NCBI GenBank assembly: GCA_902779535.1
Contig: CACZBX010000005.1
Span: 1-64,000, forward strand
Direction: 5' to 3'
Source of the DNA: an uncultured Bacteroidales bacterium
GTDB taxonomy: Bacteria > Bacteroidota > Bacteroidia > Bacteroidales > Bacteroidaceae
DNA: 64,000 nt
Shown: positions 43,037 through 52,145 of the stretch, piece by piece
Position numbering within the stretch: position 1 is the first letter of the stretch
Layout: every line of letters starts with the position of its first letter
Notes under the pieces: model-generated
Database searches by the model: none
Seen by the model: the letters and a program-made list of their open reading frames with translations, nothing else
What the model was told of the DNA's origin: nothing
Translations under genes and position numbers: made by a program

Positions 43037-44227
43037 TTACTTTTCCAAATTTTCTTTGCGGTATAAGGCTTCTAAGTAGTAATAGTCGGCATAGTTCAAC
43101 GGGTAATCTACTTCGCCGTTGTGTGGCTTACTGCTAACCGAGTGCATCAGGATAAAGTTTCCGTTCGTTCCCAAAGCAGCAGTGTAAGCCGGAGAGCTCA
43201 ATGATGTGATTATCTTATCAGCATATTCCTTATACGAATAAGCATCCTCGACATCATAGGTAGAGATTTCGTAGAGAGCCGATGCGATAATGGCTGCCGA
43301 TGAAGCATCACGCGGTTCGTTTGGAATGTCTGGAGCGTCCATATCCCAATAAGGAACACCATCTTCAGGCATATTCTTATGATTCTTCATGAAATTGAAG
43401 GTCTTGATAGCCTGATTCAGGTAACGGATATCTTTTGTAAAGCGATAAGCCATCGTGAAACCGTAGATTCCCCAAGCCTGTCCACGCGACCATGCAGATT
43501 CATCCGAATATCCTTGGTGGGTATTCCGGTTACGCACATGACCATCTTCAAGACTATAATCAATCACGTGATAGCAACTGCCATCCTCACGGAAATGTTC
43601 CTGTAACGTGCGGTTAGCATGGCTCACCGCTGCCTTGTAATAGAGTGAATCACCCGTCAGACGAGTCACTTCGAACAAGAGTTCGAGGTTCATCATATTA
43701 TCGACAATCACCGGACATTCCCAGTTTTTCATCGCGTTCCAGCTTTGGATAACGCCTGGAACTTCACGATAGCGAGTCATCAACGACTTTGCCGCCTGGA
43801 TCATCACATCTTTATATTCGGTCAAACCGCCAAAACGCATTCCATTACCGAAACTGCTATTGATAATAAACCCGATATCGTGGTGACTGGTCAGGAACTG
43901 TGCATCACGAATATTCTCCGTATATTGCTGGGCAACCTTTTGCAAGCTTTTATCGCCGGTCAGCATGGAGAGATACCATACGTTACCAGGATAGAAACCA
44001 CTTCTCCAATCTTCAATATTACAGTAGTAGACACTTCCGTCTTTCCGAATGGTAACAGGATTCAGGATCTTACCACTATCTTGAATAGCCTTGATTTCCA
44101 AACCAATCTGCTGTTTGGCATTATCAATAGCTTTTTCAAGCAAAGTCGGTTCTTTTTGTTTCTGAGGAGTACATGCCAGAGCCAATCCCATGAGGAAACA
44201 TACCCCCAATAAGCTTTTCATTTTCAT
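43037..44227 (-). CDS. GH88 family unsaturated glucuronyl hydrolase, lipoprotein
   Basis: A 396-residue lipoprotein with lipobox ALAC at about residues 16-19 (an extra Met at position 3 is an alternative start). The (alpha/alpha)6 GH88 domain carries two conserved Asp sites: HHDIGFIINSSFGNGMRF, and CPVIVDNMMNLELLFEVT. ESAWSRGQAWGIYGFTM is the GH88 substrate-site block. The family removes the unsaturated uronic acid left by polysaccharide lyases. Its neighbour upstream is the remnant of a heparinase-type lyase, so the three genes once formed a lyase pathway. Confidence 0.9.
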   Translation of the reverse strand: MKMKSLLGVCFLMGLALACTPQKQKEPTLLEKAIDNAKQQIGLEIKAIQDSGKILNPVTIRKDGSVYYCNIEDWRSGFYPGNVWYLSMLTGDKSLQKVAQQYTENIRDAQFLTSHHDIGFIINSSFGNGMRFGGLTEYKDVMIQAAKSLMTRYREVPGVIQSWNAMKNWECPVIVDNMMNLELLFEVTRLTGDSLYYKAAVSHANRTLQEHFREDGSCYHVIDYSLEDGHVRNRNTHQGYSDESAWSRGQAWGIYGFTMAYRFTKDIRYLNQAIKTFNFMKNHKNMPEDGVPYWDMDAPDIPNEPRDASSAAIIASALYEISTYDVEDAYSYKEYADKIITSLSSPAYTAALGTNGNFILMHSVSSKPHNGEVDYPLNYADYYYLEALYRKENLEK

Positions 44228-44273
44228 ATTTACTTGAACATTTAAATTAATAACCTATTAAAAACCATATATC

Positions 44274-44293
44274 TATCCTTGCATGCAAGGATA
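44274..44293. repeat. 20-bp perfect palindrome between the heparinase remnant and GH88 gene
   Basis: TATCCTTGCATGCAAGGATA abuts the stop codon of the heparinase fragment. It has no U-tract, and the self-complementary TGCATGCA centre leaves no normal loop. It is more like an operator for a dimeric regulator, 47 bases before the GH88 start, than a terminator. Confidence 0.6.
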
Positions 44294-44878
44294 CTATTTC
44301 ACTTTTTGAATAGCGAAAGAATAGTTTCCTTTCTTCACCATACTCTTTGCGGTAAACGAAAGACGATAAACTTGCTTGCCCCACACATTCGAAAGGCGTG
44401 GGTCATCCAACGCAATGGTTTCGATCTTGTAATCGAAAGTCTTGGCATCGTAAGTGAACAACGCCTTCACCCCATTCACGCTGATCGAAATCTTTCCATC
44501 GGAAACTTTCTGAACATCTCCCCAAGTCAAGAAGTTGACAATATTTGGAGCTGCTGTCTCCTTTAAGCTGAACGCATCGTTGATTCGGATAGACTTACCA
44601 TTCATCTGATAAGAACGGGTCCACTTCTCCACCTTTGCATTCTCAGGATAAGCCTTGGAAATATCTACTGAGAAGAAATTCTTTCTGGCTACTACATTTG
44701 AGCTCTTATATTGGCCACCCGTAGATTGTGGAACGCCATTAATCATTGGCAAGTTATGGTAATTGCTTTGCATCGTCCAGATCTTATATCGTTCGTTACT
44801 GAAGGTCTGACGCGTGTAAGTTCCTACACCGGCATCAATAATCACCGGTGTATGATCGATATATATTTCATGAATCAA
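44294..44878 (-). pseudogene. Heparinase II/III family lyase, C-terminal fragment
   Basis: 194 codons matching only the C-terminal beta-sheet part of heparinase II/III-type lyases (PVIIDAGVGTYTRQTFSNER, WTMQSNYHNLPMINGVPQS). Full enzymes are roughly 600-700 residues with an N-terminal (alpha/alpha)6 domain and signal peptide, both missing here. The reading frame opens with TTG, not ATG, and resemblance starts at the fourth or fifth codon. Only 12 bases separate it from the DUF4296 stop upstream, so the 5' two-thirds were deleted. Not expected to be active. Confidence 0.85.
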
Positions 44879-44890
44879 ACCTTACCCCGT

Positions 44891-45724
44891 TCATTGAACT
44901 TTCTTTGATTTCAACAAAATAGAATCTTTCGGTAAGAGTTCAGGTCGATCAGTTTTCAAAAGAGATGAATCCACCGCCGTATGATAGCGCATGAGATTCA
45001 CGTGATTGAGGATGAATCCGTTCTTCTTTTCTTTTCCAACATGCATGTGCACAAAGCCGTTCAGTTCCTTCAGGGCATAGGCCGAATCACATCTCAGATA
45101 GATTTGATAAGAACCGGTCTTGTATAAATCCATGGTTTTCCCAACAACGGAATCGTTCTGATAAATAGCGCTCAGCCCAACGGTCACCTTTTTCGTATGC
45201 TCAGGCAGGAATATTACATCGAAGTTCCAGGCAAACTCGTCTTTCACATGGAAGTTCGAATCTCTTGGTATCGTAAAATCGATCCGGTTATGAATGTTAT
45301 TGTCGGTCAAGAGGTAGAGCGGCTCTCCCCTCCAGATATTCACCGTATCACCAGGCTGACTGGTAATGATCTCGTTGGAACGATTCGTCAGACGAGCCTG
45401 CACCTCCTCATGTTCCTTCTCCAGCTTATCACTTATGCGTCCATATATTTCACCCAAGATGATCGCATGCTTGGTATACCACACCAGTGAGGAATCGAAC
45501 TCAGCCTCCGTAATATGATGCTTTCTAAATAAGTCCTGCCGAAGAAGTTCTTTCTTGTACTGTTCGCTATAAGGGATTTGATCATTCATCGCCGTTACGA
45601 TCTGATAATCGTACAACACCTTTTCCATCTCGTCGGGCTGAATGATATCGCTGGGGATTTCCTTTCCACAACCCACCAATGCCAACAGACAGATGAGGAA
45701 CATCGCTTTGAACGAACCTTTCAT
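44891..45724 (-). CDS. DUF4296 lipoprotein
   Basis: A 277-residue lipoprotein. I start at the ATG at 45724 (MKGSFKAMFLICLLALVGC), with lipobox LVGC at residues 16-19. The DUF4296 domain covers about 20-110 (DEMEKVLYDYQIVTAMND, FDSSLVWYTKH), followed by a longer, beta-rich C-terminal part of about 160 residues. Function unknown. It starts 1 base after the lspA stop. As a lipoprotein encoded next to the lipoprotein signal peptidase, it is probably a substrate of it, though so are all lipoproteins. Confidence 0.85.
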   Translation of the reverse strand: MKGSFKAMFLICLLALVGCGKEIPSDIIQPDEMEKVLYDYQIVTAMNDQIPYSEQYKKELLRQDLFRKHHITEAEFDSSLVWYTKHAIILGEIYGRISDKLEKEHEEVQARLTNRSNEIITSQPGDTVNIWRGEPLYLLTDNNIHNRIDFTIPRDSNFHVKDEFAWNFDVIFLPEHTKKVTVGLSAIYQNDSVVGKTMDLYKTGSYQIYLRCDSAYALKELNGFVHMHVGKEKKNGFILNHVNLMRYHTAVDSSLLKTDRPELLPKDSILLKSKKVQ

Positions 45725-45725
45725 A

Positions 45726-46352
45726 TCAATCTTTCTTATCTTTTTTCTTTCCCAATGAAGCATTCAGGTATTTATGATAGAAGAGCAGCAAGGCAATAAT
45801 GCCACAACTGATGGAAGCATCAGCAAAGTTGAATATCGGACTGAAGAAGATGAAATGCTTGCCACCCCAGATAGGCAACCAACTTGGCCAATGTGTATCG
45901 ATGATTGGGAAGTAGAACATATCCACTACCCGACCCTGGAACCACGAACCGTAGCCCTCGCCAATTGGTACGAAGGTGGCCAGCTGCGAATACGTACTCT
46001 CACTGAAGATGACACCATAGAACACACAGTCGATGATGTTTCCGCAGGCTCCGGCCAAAATCATGGCGATACATACGATATACCCGGTCTTCAGGTTTCG
46101 CTTGATGATGTCGATGAGATACCAAAGTATCAGAATAACGGCAACAATACGGAAAGATGTCAGGAAAAGCTTTCCAAACAACTCCATGCCAAAGGCCATG
46201 CCATTGTTCTCGGTGAAAAAGATTTGGAACCAGTCAGTAATGTGGATGCTACTATGCAGGAACATGGTAGTCTTTACCCAAATCTTGATGATTTGGTCAA
46301 TAATGAGTACACCTAATATAATAAAGGCTGCTAAATACCCTTTTCTCTTCAT
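45726..46352 (-). CDS. lspA: Lipoprotein signal peptidase
   Basis: A 208-residue type II signal peptidase with four membrane helices. The two catalytic aspartates are in CGNIIDCVFYG (about residue 116-119) and FNFADASISCG (about 183-186). It is somewhat longer than the E. coli enzyme, mainly in the loop before the second Asp. It cleaves before the lipidated Cys of prolipoproteins. It is in the ileS - dksA-like - lspA - DUF4296 cluster; ileS-lspA linkage is also seen in proteobacteria. Confidence 0.95.
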   Translation of the reverse strand: MKRKGYLAAFIILGVLIIDQIIKIWVKTTMFLHSSIHITDWFQIFFTENNGMAFGMELFGKLFLTSFRIVAVILILWYLIDIIKRNLKTGYIVCIAMILAGACGNIIDCVFYGVIFSESTYSQLATFVPIGEGYGSWFQGRVVDMFYFPIIDTHWPSWLPIWGGKHFIFFSPIFNFADASISCGIIALLLFYHKYLNASLGKKKDKKD

Positions 46353-46370
46353 TTAAATACAAGTAAAATA

Positions 46371-46404
46371 TGGTGCATCAAGGAGACGAATTCCCGATGC
46401 ACCA
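46371..46404 (-). other. Hairpin between the dksA-like gene and lspA
   Basis: TGGTGCATC (46371-46379) pairs with GATGCACCA (46396-46404) around 16 bases. It has no T-run, so it is probably an intercistronic structure rather than a terminator. Confidence 0.55.
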
Positions 46405-46411
46405 CACTTAT

Positions 46412-46792
46412 TTAAGATTTCTTTTGCTCTTTTGCCTCAATACTCAATGTAGCATGAGGAACTGCACGAAGACGTTCCTTCGGGATCAATTTGCCAGTCA
46501 CCCGACAAACGCCATACGTCTTGTTTTCGATACGAACCAATGCGGCACGTAAATTTTGAATAAACTTTAATTGTCTTGCAGCTAATCGTGTTGTCTCTTC
46601 CTTTGAGAGCGTATTCGCTCCTTCCTCCAAAACCTTATAAGTAGGGGAAGTATCGTCAACGTCATTACCATCAATATTCATAATGATGTTCTTGTACTTA
46701 TTGTAATCACGTTCTGCAAGTTCAAGTTTCTCCATAATGATGGCACGAAACTCCTCGAGTTCCGCGTCAGAATACCTTGTTTTTTCAGCCAT
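46412..46792 (-). CDS. TraR/DksA family protein lacking zinc ligands
   Basis: A 126-residue DksA-like protein: N-terminal coiled coil (about 8-85) and a C-terminal zinc-finger-type fold. Of the four expected cysteines only one remains (GVCRVTGKLIPKERLRAVPHATLS): the other positions are Thr, Thr/Leu and Glu/Ala. The conserved RLRAVPHA is kept. DksA-type proteins bind the RNA polymerase secondary channel and alter initiation. Loss of zinc ligands is known in some DksA paralogues. It is 23 bases downstream of ileS and upstream of lspA. Confidence 0.87.
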   Translation of the reverse strand: MAEKTRYSDAELEEFRAIIMEKLELAERDYNKYKNIIMNIDGNDVDDTSPTYKVLEEGANTLSKEETTRLAARQLKFIQNLRAALVRIENKTYGVCRVTGKLIPKERLRAVPHATLSIEAKEQKKS

Positions 46793-46815
46793 GACGATTT
46801 ATATTTATAGGTTAG

Positions 46816-49800
46816 TTATTCTTTCACCACTTTCACATACAGCTTGAAATCATCAAATTCCAGCTCAGTTCCGTCACTGACTTCGTCCATCAACGTGATG
46901 TCGTTCGCCAGTACTTGATTGCAAATATAACTATTAAATTCAATTACTGCATCGTTTATGATGGTATTTTTTGACAAATAAATATGAATTCTATCAACAA
47001 TCTCAAGGCCACTGCTCTTGCGAATATTCTGAATTCTGTTCACCAATTCACGGGCAATACCTTCCTTACGAAGTTCCTCGGTCACCGTAACTTCCAAGGC
47101 TACAGTCAATTTTCCTTCATTCGCAACTTGCCATCCCGGAATATCTTCGCTGAAAATCTCTACATCATTTATATCAACAACTGCCGGTACACCATCTATA
47201 TCTAATGTGTACTGTCCGTTCTTCTCAAACTCTGCAATTGCTTCCTGAGAAAGTGTGCTCATCTGCGCAGCTACAGCTTTCATCTGCTTACCGAACTTCG
47301 GGCCTAACAACTTGAAGTTACACTTTACTTTCTTTACCAAGAAACCTGTCGTGCTGTCGAGCAACTTAATCTCCTTTACATTTACCTCGTTCAGGATCAA
47401 GTCCTTCACAGCCTCGATATGACGCTTTTGTTCATCATCCACTACCGGAACCATGATGGACTGCAGCGGCTGACGAACTTTGATGTTCACCTTACGACGC
47501 AATGCCAAAACCATCGAAGTAACCTTCTGTGCCATCTGCATGCGCGCTTCCAGTTCCTTGTCGATCAAGTTCTCGTCGGCTACCGGGAACAGAGTCAAGT
47601 GTACAGATACCTGATCATTATCACGACCAGTCACGCTAGTCAAGTCCTTGTAAAGCAAGTCGGCATAGAACGGAGCGATTGGGGCCATCAACTTAGCCAC
47701 TGTCTCCAAGCAAGTATAGAGGGTTTGATAGGCTGAAAGCTTATCTTCCGACATCGCATTGCCCCAGAAACGCTTACGATTCAGACGGACATACCAGTTA
47801 CTCAGGTTGTCGTTGACAAACTCATTGATCAGACGGCCGGCTTTTGTCGGTTCATAATCAGCATAGTCGGCATCGACAGCCTTGATCAAGCTGTTCAGCT
47901 CGGAAAGAATCCAGCGGTCAATCTCCGGACGCTTCTCAACAGGTACTTCCTCTTCACCGAACACAAACCCATCAACGTTGGCATACAGGGCGAAGAATGA
48001 GTATGTATTATATAAGGTACCAAAGAATTTACGACGTACTTCGTCCACTCCGGCTTCGTCAAACTTCAGGTTATCCCATGGCGATGAGTTCGTAATCATG
48101 TACCAACGCAGTGGGTCGGAACCGAACTTCTCGATAGCACCGAAGGGCTCAACGGCGTTACCCAGGTGCTTCGACATCTTATTGCCGTCCTTATCGAGTA
48201 CCAAACCGTTTGAAATCACATTCTTGAACGCAACGCTGTCAAAGATCATCGTCGCAATCGCATGCAAAGTAAAGAACCAACCACGAGTCTGGTCAACACC
48301 TTCTGCAATAAAGTCGGCCGGATAATATGAACGGTTATCGACGATCTCCTTATTCTCGAACGGATAATGCAACTGTGCGTACGGCATTGAACCGGAATCA
48401 AACCAAACATCGATCAAGTCTTCCTCACGCTTCATCGGCTTACCACTTTCAGAAACCAGGATAATCTCATCCACATACGGACGGTGCAAGTCAATCTTAT
48501 CGTAGTTCTCTTTCTTATACTCACCCGGAACGAAACCTTTCTCCTTATATGGATTCGACTTCATGAATCCGGCAGCAATTGATTTCTCAATCTCATTATA
48601 TAATTCCTCAATCGAACCGATGCAGATTTCTTTTCCATCTTCGTCACGCCAGATTGGCAGCGGTGTTCCCCAGTAACGTGAACGGCTCAAGTTCCAATCG
48701 TTCAAGTTTTCAAGCCATTTGCCGAAACGACCACTACCGGTTGATTCCGGTTTCCAGTTGATCGTCTTATTCAGTTCGATCATACGTTCCTTCACAGCCG
48801 TCGAACGGATGAACCAGCTATCGAGCGGATAGTAAAGCACCGGTTTGTCCGTACGCCAGCAATGCGGATAGTTGTGGACATGTTTCTCAATCTTAAAGGC
48901 TTTGTTGTCGGCCTTCATCTTCATACAGATATAGATGTCCAGACTCTCAGCAGCGTCCGATGCAGCCTGATCCCATTTACCATTCACTGTATATTGTGGG
49001 TCGTAAGCGTTCTTGACAAAACGTCCTTCATATTCCTGATACAAGGATTCGTTCACGCAAGCAGCCTTGAACGTGTCGTCCATCTCATCCATCACATAGA
49101 ACTTACCGGTCAAGTCGACCATCGGACAAGCTTTTCCCTTTTTATTGATGATAAAAAGTGGCGGAATGCCTGCAGCACGAGCCACGTTCGCATCATCAGC
49201 ACCAAATGTCGGAGCGATATGTACAATACCGGTACCGTCTTCTGTCGTTACATAATCACCAGGGATCACACGGAATGCTTTTTCTTCAGCGTCTACCCAA
49301 TTCCCTTTCTCATCCACATTCACCGGTTTCACCCATGGGAAGAGTTGTTCGTACTTCATACCAACCAGGTCGGTACCCTTATATTCGCCAACTACTTTGA
49401 ACGGAATCAGTTTGTCGCCTTTCTTATAATCTTCCAAGGCGAGACCTTCTGCCTTTTGGTTGAAGTGAGCATACAAAAGCGGTTTTGCCAAAACAACCGT
49501 CATCTTCTCACCTGAATATCCGTTGTATGTCTGAACTGCTACGTATTCAATTTTCGGTCCGACACAAAGTGCCGTGTTCGATGGCAAGGTCCATGGAGTT
49601 GTTGTCCAAGCCAAGAAATAAGGAGTTCCCCACTCGTTCATCTCCGGCTTCGGGTCAAGCATCTTGAACTGACCGACCACTGTCGTATCTTTCACGTCCT
49701 TATAGCAACCAGGCAGGTTCAACTCGTGCGAACTCAAGCCTGTTCCAGCAGCCGGTGAGTAAGGTTGGATGGTATAGCCTTTATAAAGGAGATTCTTCTT

Positions 49801-50307
49801 ATAGAGTTCCTTGAGCAACCACCAAAGAGTCTCGATATAACGGTTATCATAAGTGATATATGGGTCTTCCGTATCAACCCAATAACCCATCTTATGAGTC
49901 AAGTCGGTCCACTCTTTCGTGAATTTCATGACATCCTTGCGGCAAGCCATGTTATAATCTGCAACAGAAATAGTCTTACCGATGTTTTCCTTCGTAATAC
50001 CCAACGCCTTTTCCACGCTTAGTTCGACAGGCAGTCCGTGAGTATCCCATCCGGCTTTACGCTTTACCTGGAAACCTTTCATGGTCTTGTACCGACAAAC
50101 AGTATCCTTAATGGTACGAGCCATCACGTGATGAATACCCGGCATACCGTTTGCTGAAGGAGGACCTTCGTAGAAAACAAAAGAAGGACAACCTTCACGT
50201 TCGGTCATACTCTTTGAAAAGACATCATTTTCATCCCATTTCTTTAGCACATCCTTATTGACTTGAGAGAGGTCCAAGCCACTGTGCTCCGCAAATTTCT
50301 TGTTCAT
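46816..50307 (-). CDS. ileS: Isoleucine--tRNA ligase
   Basis: A 1163-residue class I synthetase. The HIGH-type motif is in PSANGMPGIHHVMARTIKD (about residues 49-67), the editing CP1 domain lies at about 200-400 (LAWTTTPWTLPSNTALCVG; GTGIVHIAPTFGADD), and the KMSKS-type motif is GNKMSKHLGNAVEPF at about residue 700. The anticodon-binding domain and a C-terminal extension follow. The length matches the eukaryote-like (type 2) IleRS common in Bacteroidetes, the form often less sensitive to mupirocin; that property is inferred, not seen. Confidence 0.95.
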   Translation of the reverse strand: MNKKFAEHSGLDLSQVNKDVLKKWDENDVFSKSMTEREGCPSFVFYEGPPSANGMPGIHHVMARTIKDTVCRYKTMKGFQVKRKAGWDTHGLPVELSVEKALGITKENIGKTISVADYNMACRKDVMKFTKEWTDLTHKMGYWVDTEDPYITYDNRYIETLWWLLKELYKKNLLYKGYTIQPYSPAAGTGLSSHELNLPGCYKDVKDTTVVGQFKMLDPKPEMNEWGTPYFLAWTTTPWTLPSNTALCVGPKIEYVAVQTYNGYSGEKMTVVLAKPLLYAHFNQKAEGLALEDYKKGDKLIPFKVVGEYKGTDLVGMKYEQLFPWVKPVNVDEKGNWVDAEEKAFRVIPGDYVTTEDGTGIVHIAPTFGADDANVARAAGIPPLFIINKKGKACPMVDLTGKFYVMDEMDDTFKAACVNESLYQEYEGRFVKNAYDPQYTVNGKWDQAASDAAESLDIYICMKMKADNKAFKIEKHVHNYPHCWRTDKPVLYYPLDSWFIRSTAVKERMIELNKTINWKPESTGSGRFGKWLENLNDWNLSRSRYWGTPLPIWRDEDGKEICIGSIEELYNEIEKSIAAGFMKSNPYKEKGFVPGEYKKENYDKIDLHRPYVDEIILVSESGKPMKREEDLIDVWFDSGSMPYAQLHYPFENKEIVDNRSYYPADFIAEGVDQTRGWFFTLHAIATMIFDSVAFKNVISNGLVLDKDGNKMSKHLGNAVEPFGAIEKFGSDPLRWYMITNSSPWDNLKFDEAGVDEVRRKFFGTLYNTYSFFALYANVDGFVFGEEEVPVEKRPEIDRWILSELNSLIKAVDADYADYEPTKAGRLINEFVNDNLSNWYVRLNRKRFWGNAMSEDKLSAYQTLYTCLETVAKLMAPIAPFYADLLYKDLTSVTGRDNDQVSVHLTLFPVADENLIDKELEARMQMAQKVTSMVLALRRKVNIKVRQPLQSIMVPVVDDEQKRHIEAVKDLILNEVNVKEIKLLDSTTGFLVKKVKCNFKLLGPKFGKQMKAVAAQMSTLSQEAIAEFEKNGQYTLDIDGVPAVVDINDVEIFSEDIPGWQVANEGKLTVALEVTVTEELRKEGIARELVNRIQNIRKSSGLEIVDRIHIYLSKNTIINDAVIEFNSYICNQVLANDITLMDEVSDGTELEFDDFKLYVKVVKE

Positions 50308-50345
50308 ATATAATAGTCTATTATTTACCTAAATTAATCGAGGTG

Positions 50346-50353
50346 CAAATTTA
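50346..50353 (-). promoter_or_regulatory. Putative -7 element of ileS
   Basis: Minus-strand TAAATTTG matches TAnnTTTG, 39 bases before the ileS ATG; TTTC sits 19 bases upstream in place of TTTG. No T-box was recognised. Confidence 0.5.
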
Positions 50354-50490
50354 CAATTAATTTATTTACAGCGAAACTTTTCCGCTTTGTTTTTAATGCC
50401 AAAAAGCAAAGGATGAAGTCAAATAACACATTTGTCCGATATTTTTAAAAAAAAAGTAAGAGCCTAAAAGAATTTATTCGTTTATTTTTA

Positions 50491-50498
50491 TATTTTTG
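50491..50498 (+). promoter_or_regulatory. Putative -7 element of the NapH-NapG/aldo-keto reductase pair
   Basis: TATTTTTG matches TAnnTTTG, 38 bases before the ATG at 50537. Confidence 0.45.
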
Positions 50499-50536
50499 TA
50501 ACCTAAATGAACTAATATCTTCTAATTAATAACTTT

Positions 50537-52132
50537 ATGCTACGTAAAATCAGACTAACGTTAGCCGTTATCTTTTTCACGTGTATCACTTTATTGTTCC
50601 TCGACTTTACAGGAACATTGCATACATGGTTAGGATGGATGGCTAAGATTCAATTCTTGCCCGCCGTATTGGCATTGAATGTCATCGTCATCATTGCCTT
50701 GATTGCATTGACCCTTCTTTTTGGTAGAATATATTGTTCGATCATTTGTCCGATGGGTGTCATGCAAGATATAATGGCTCGTATTGGCAATTGGTTTAAG
50801 CCAAAAAGCAAACGAAAACTTCCTTATTCCTACTCTCCTGCCAAGACTTGGCTGAGATATGGTGTGTTGGCTTTGTTTATTATCGCCCTCATCGCTGGAG
50901 TCGGCTCGTTCGTTGCCTTGCTAGCACCTTATAGTTCGTTCGGCCGAATTGCCAGCAACCTCCTGCAACCGATTTGGATTGCCGGCAACAATGTCCTTGC
51001 ATATTTCGCCGAGAAAGCCGAGAGTTACAGTTTCTACCATGTAGATACCTGGATTAAGAGTTTGCCAACCTTTATCATTGCAGCCGTTACCTTTATTGTT
51101 GTCTTTATCCTGGCAGCACGCAATGGCCGTACATACTGCAATACCATTTGTCCGGTCGGCACCGTTTTAGGTTTTCTTGCCAAGTTCTCTTGGTTCAAGC
51201 CGGTGATTGATCCTGATAAATGTATTCAGTGTGGAAAATGTTCGAAGAAATGCAAGGCCGCTTGTATCGATTACAAAGCATTCCAATTTGATTATAGCCG
51301 CTGTGTGACTTGTGGAAACTGTATCGTGGCTTGTAGCAGCGATGCCCTGCACTATCAGCACATCACGAAGGATCAGCAAGTACATCTCGTCGAAGCAGCC
51401 AAGGCCAATGCCGAGAAGATAGCCAAGCGCGAGGCTGCCAAAGCAGAACGTCAGGCAAAGAATGCAGAAGGAAAAGAGAAAGTTGACGATGCAAAACGCA
51501 GCGTTTTGACGGCAACAGCCCTCCTGGCAACAGCCTCTCTGGCCAAAGCACAAGAGAAATTGGATGATGATATCATCAAGATGGATGGTGGATATGCCGA
51601 CATCATTGAGAAGAAAGCTCCTAAACGACTGACGGGTATCACACCTCCGGGATCTAAGAGCGCAAAGAACATGTACAGTCATTGTACCGCTTGTCAACTT
51701 TGCGTTGCTGAATGTCCGAACGGAGTGTTGCGCCCATCCACTGACTTGATGAAGTTGATGCAGCCAGTTGCTTCCTTTGAGATTGGATACTGTCGTCCGG
51801 AATGTAACCGCTGTTCACAGGTTTGTCCGGCCGGTGCCATCAAGCCGATCAGTATTGAGGAACGATCATCTACCCAAGTTGGTCATGCAGTCTGGATTCG
51901 CGACTTATGTATTCCTATCGCCGATGGTCAGTCGTGTGGCAACTGTTCCCGCCATTGTCCGACCGGTGCCATCCAAATGGTTCTTTCCAACCCTGACGAC
52001 CCACGTTCACTCGAGATTCCTGTGGTTGATGAAGAGCGTTGTATCGGTTGTGGTGCTTGCGAAAACCTTTGTCCGGCCCGTCCGCTCAGCGCAATCTATG
52101 TAGAAGGACATGAAGTTCATCGTGTAATTTAA
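50537..52132 (+). CDS. NapH-NapG-like fused membrane iron-sulfur protein
   Basis: A 531-residue protein. Residues 1-220 look like NapH: four membrane helices (about 7-27, 38-62, 105-131, 176-194) and two CxxxCP motifs, YCSIICP (66-72) and YCNTICP (200-206). Two 4Fe-4S motifs follow (CIQCGKCSKKC at 229-239, CVTCGNCIVAC at 256-266), then an Ala/Lys/Glu-rich linker (283-320). A hydrophobic segment RSVLTATALLATASLAKA (321-338) precedes a second half with four 4Fe-4S-type motifs (from 383, 419, 467 and 502), as in NapG/MauM. The layout suggests clusters on both sides of the membrane. The aldo/keto reductase gene starts 13 bases later. Confidence 0.82.
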   Translation: MLRKIRLTLAVIFFTCITLLFLDFTGTLHTWLGWMAKIQFLPAVLALNVIVIIALIALTLLFGRIYCSIICPMGVMQDIMARIGNWFKPKSKRKLPYSYSPAKTWLRYGVLALFIIALIAGVGSFVALLAPYSSFGRIASNLLQPIWIAGNNVLAYFAEKAESYSFYHVDTWIKSLPTFIIAAVTFIVVFILAARNGRTYCNTICPVGTVLGFLAKFSWFKPVIDPDKCIQCGKCSKKCKAACIDYKAFQFDYSRCVTCGNCIVACSSDALHYQHITKDQQVHLVEAAKANAEKIAKREAAKAERQAKNAEGKEKVDDAKRSVLTATALLATASLAKAQEKLDDDIIKMDGGYADIIEKKAPKRLTGITPPGSKSAKNMYSHCTACQLCVAECPNGVLRPSTDLMKLMQPVASFEIGYCRPECNRCSQVCPAGAIKPISIEERSSTQVGHAVWIRDLCIPIADGQSCGNCSRHCPTGAIQMVLSNPDDPRSLEIPVVDEERCIGCGACENLCPARPLSAIYVEGHEVHRVI

Positions 52133-52145
52133 AAAGAACAAACTT

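Noticed and set aside
44294..44878. The heparinase fragment as an intact small enzyme
   Set aside because: It lacks the catalytic N-terminal domain, a signal peptide and an ATG, and abuts the preceding gene.
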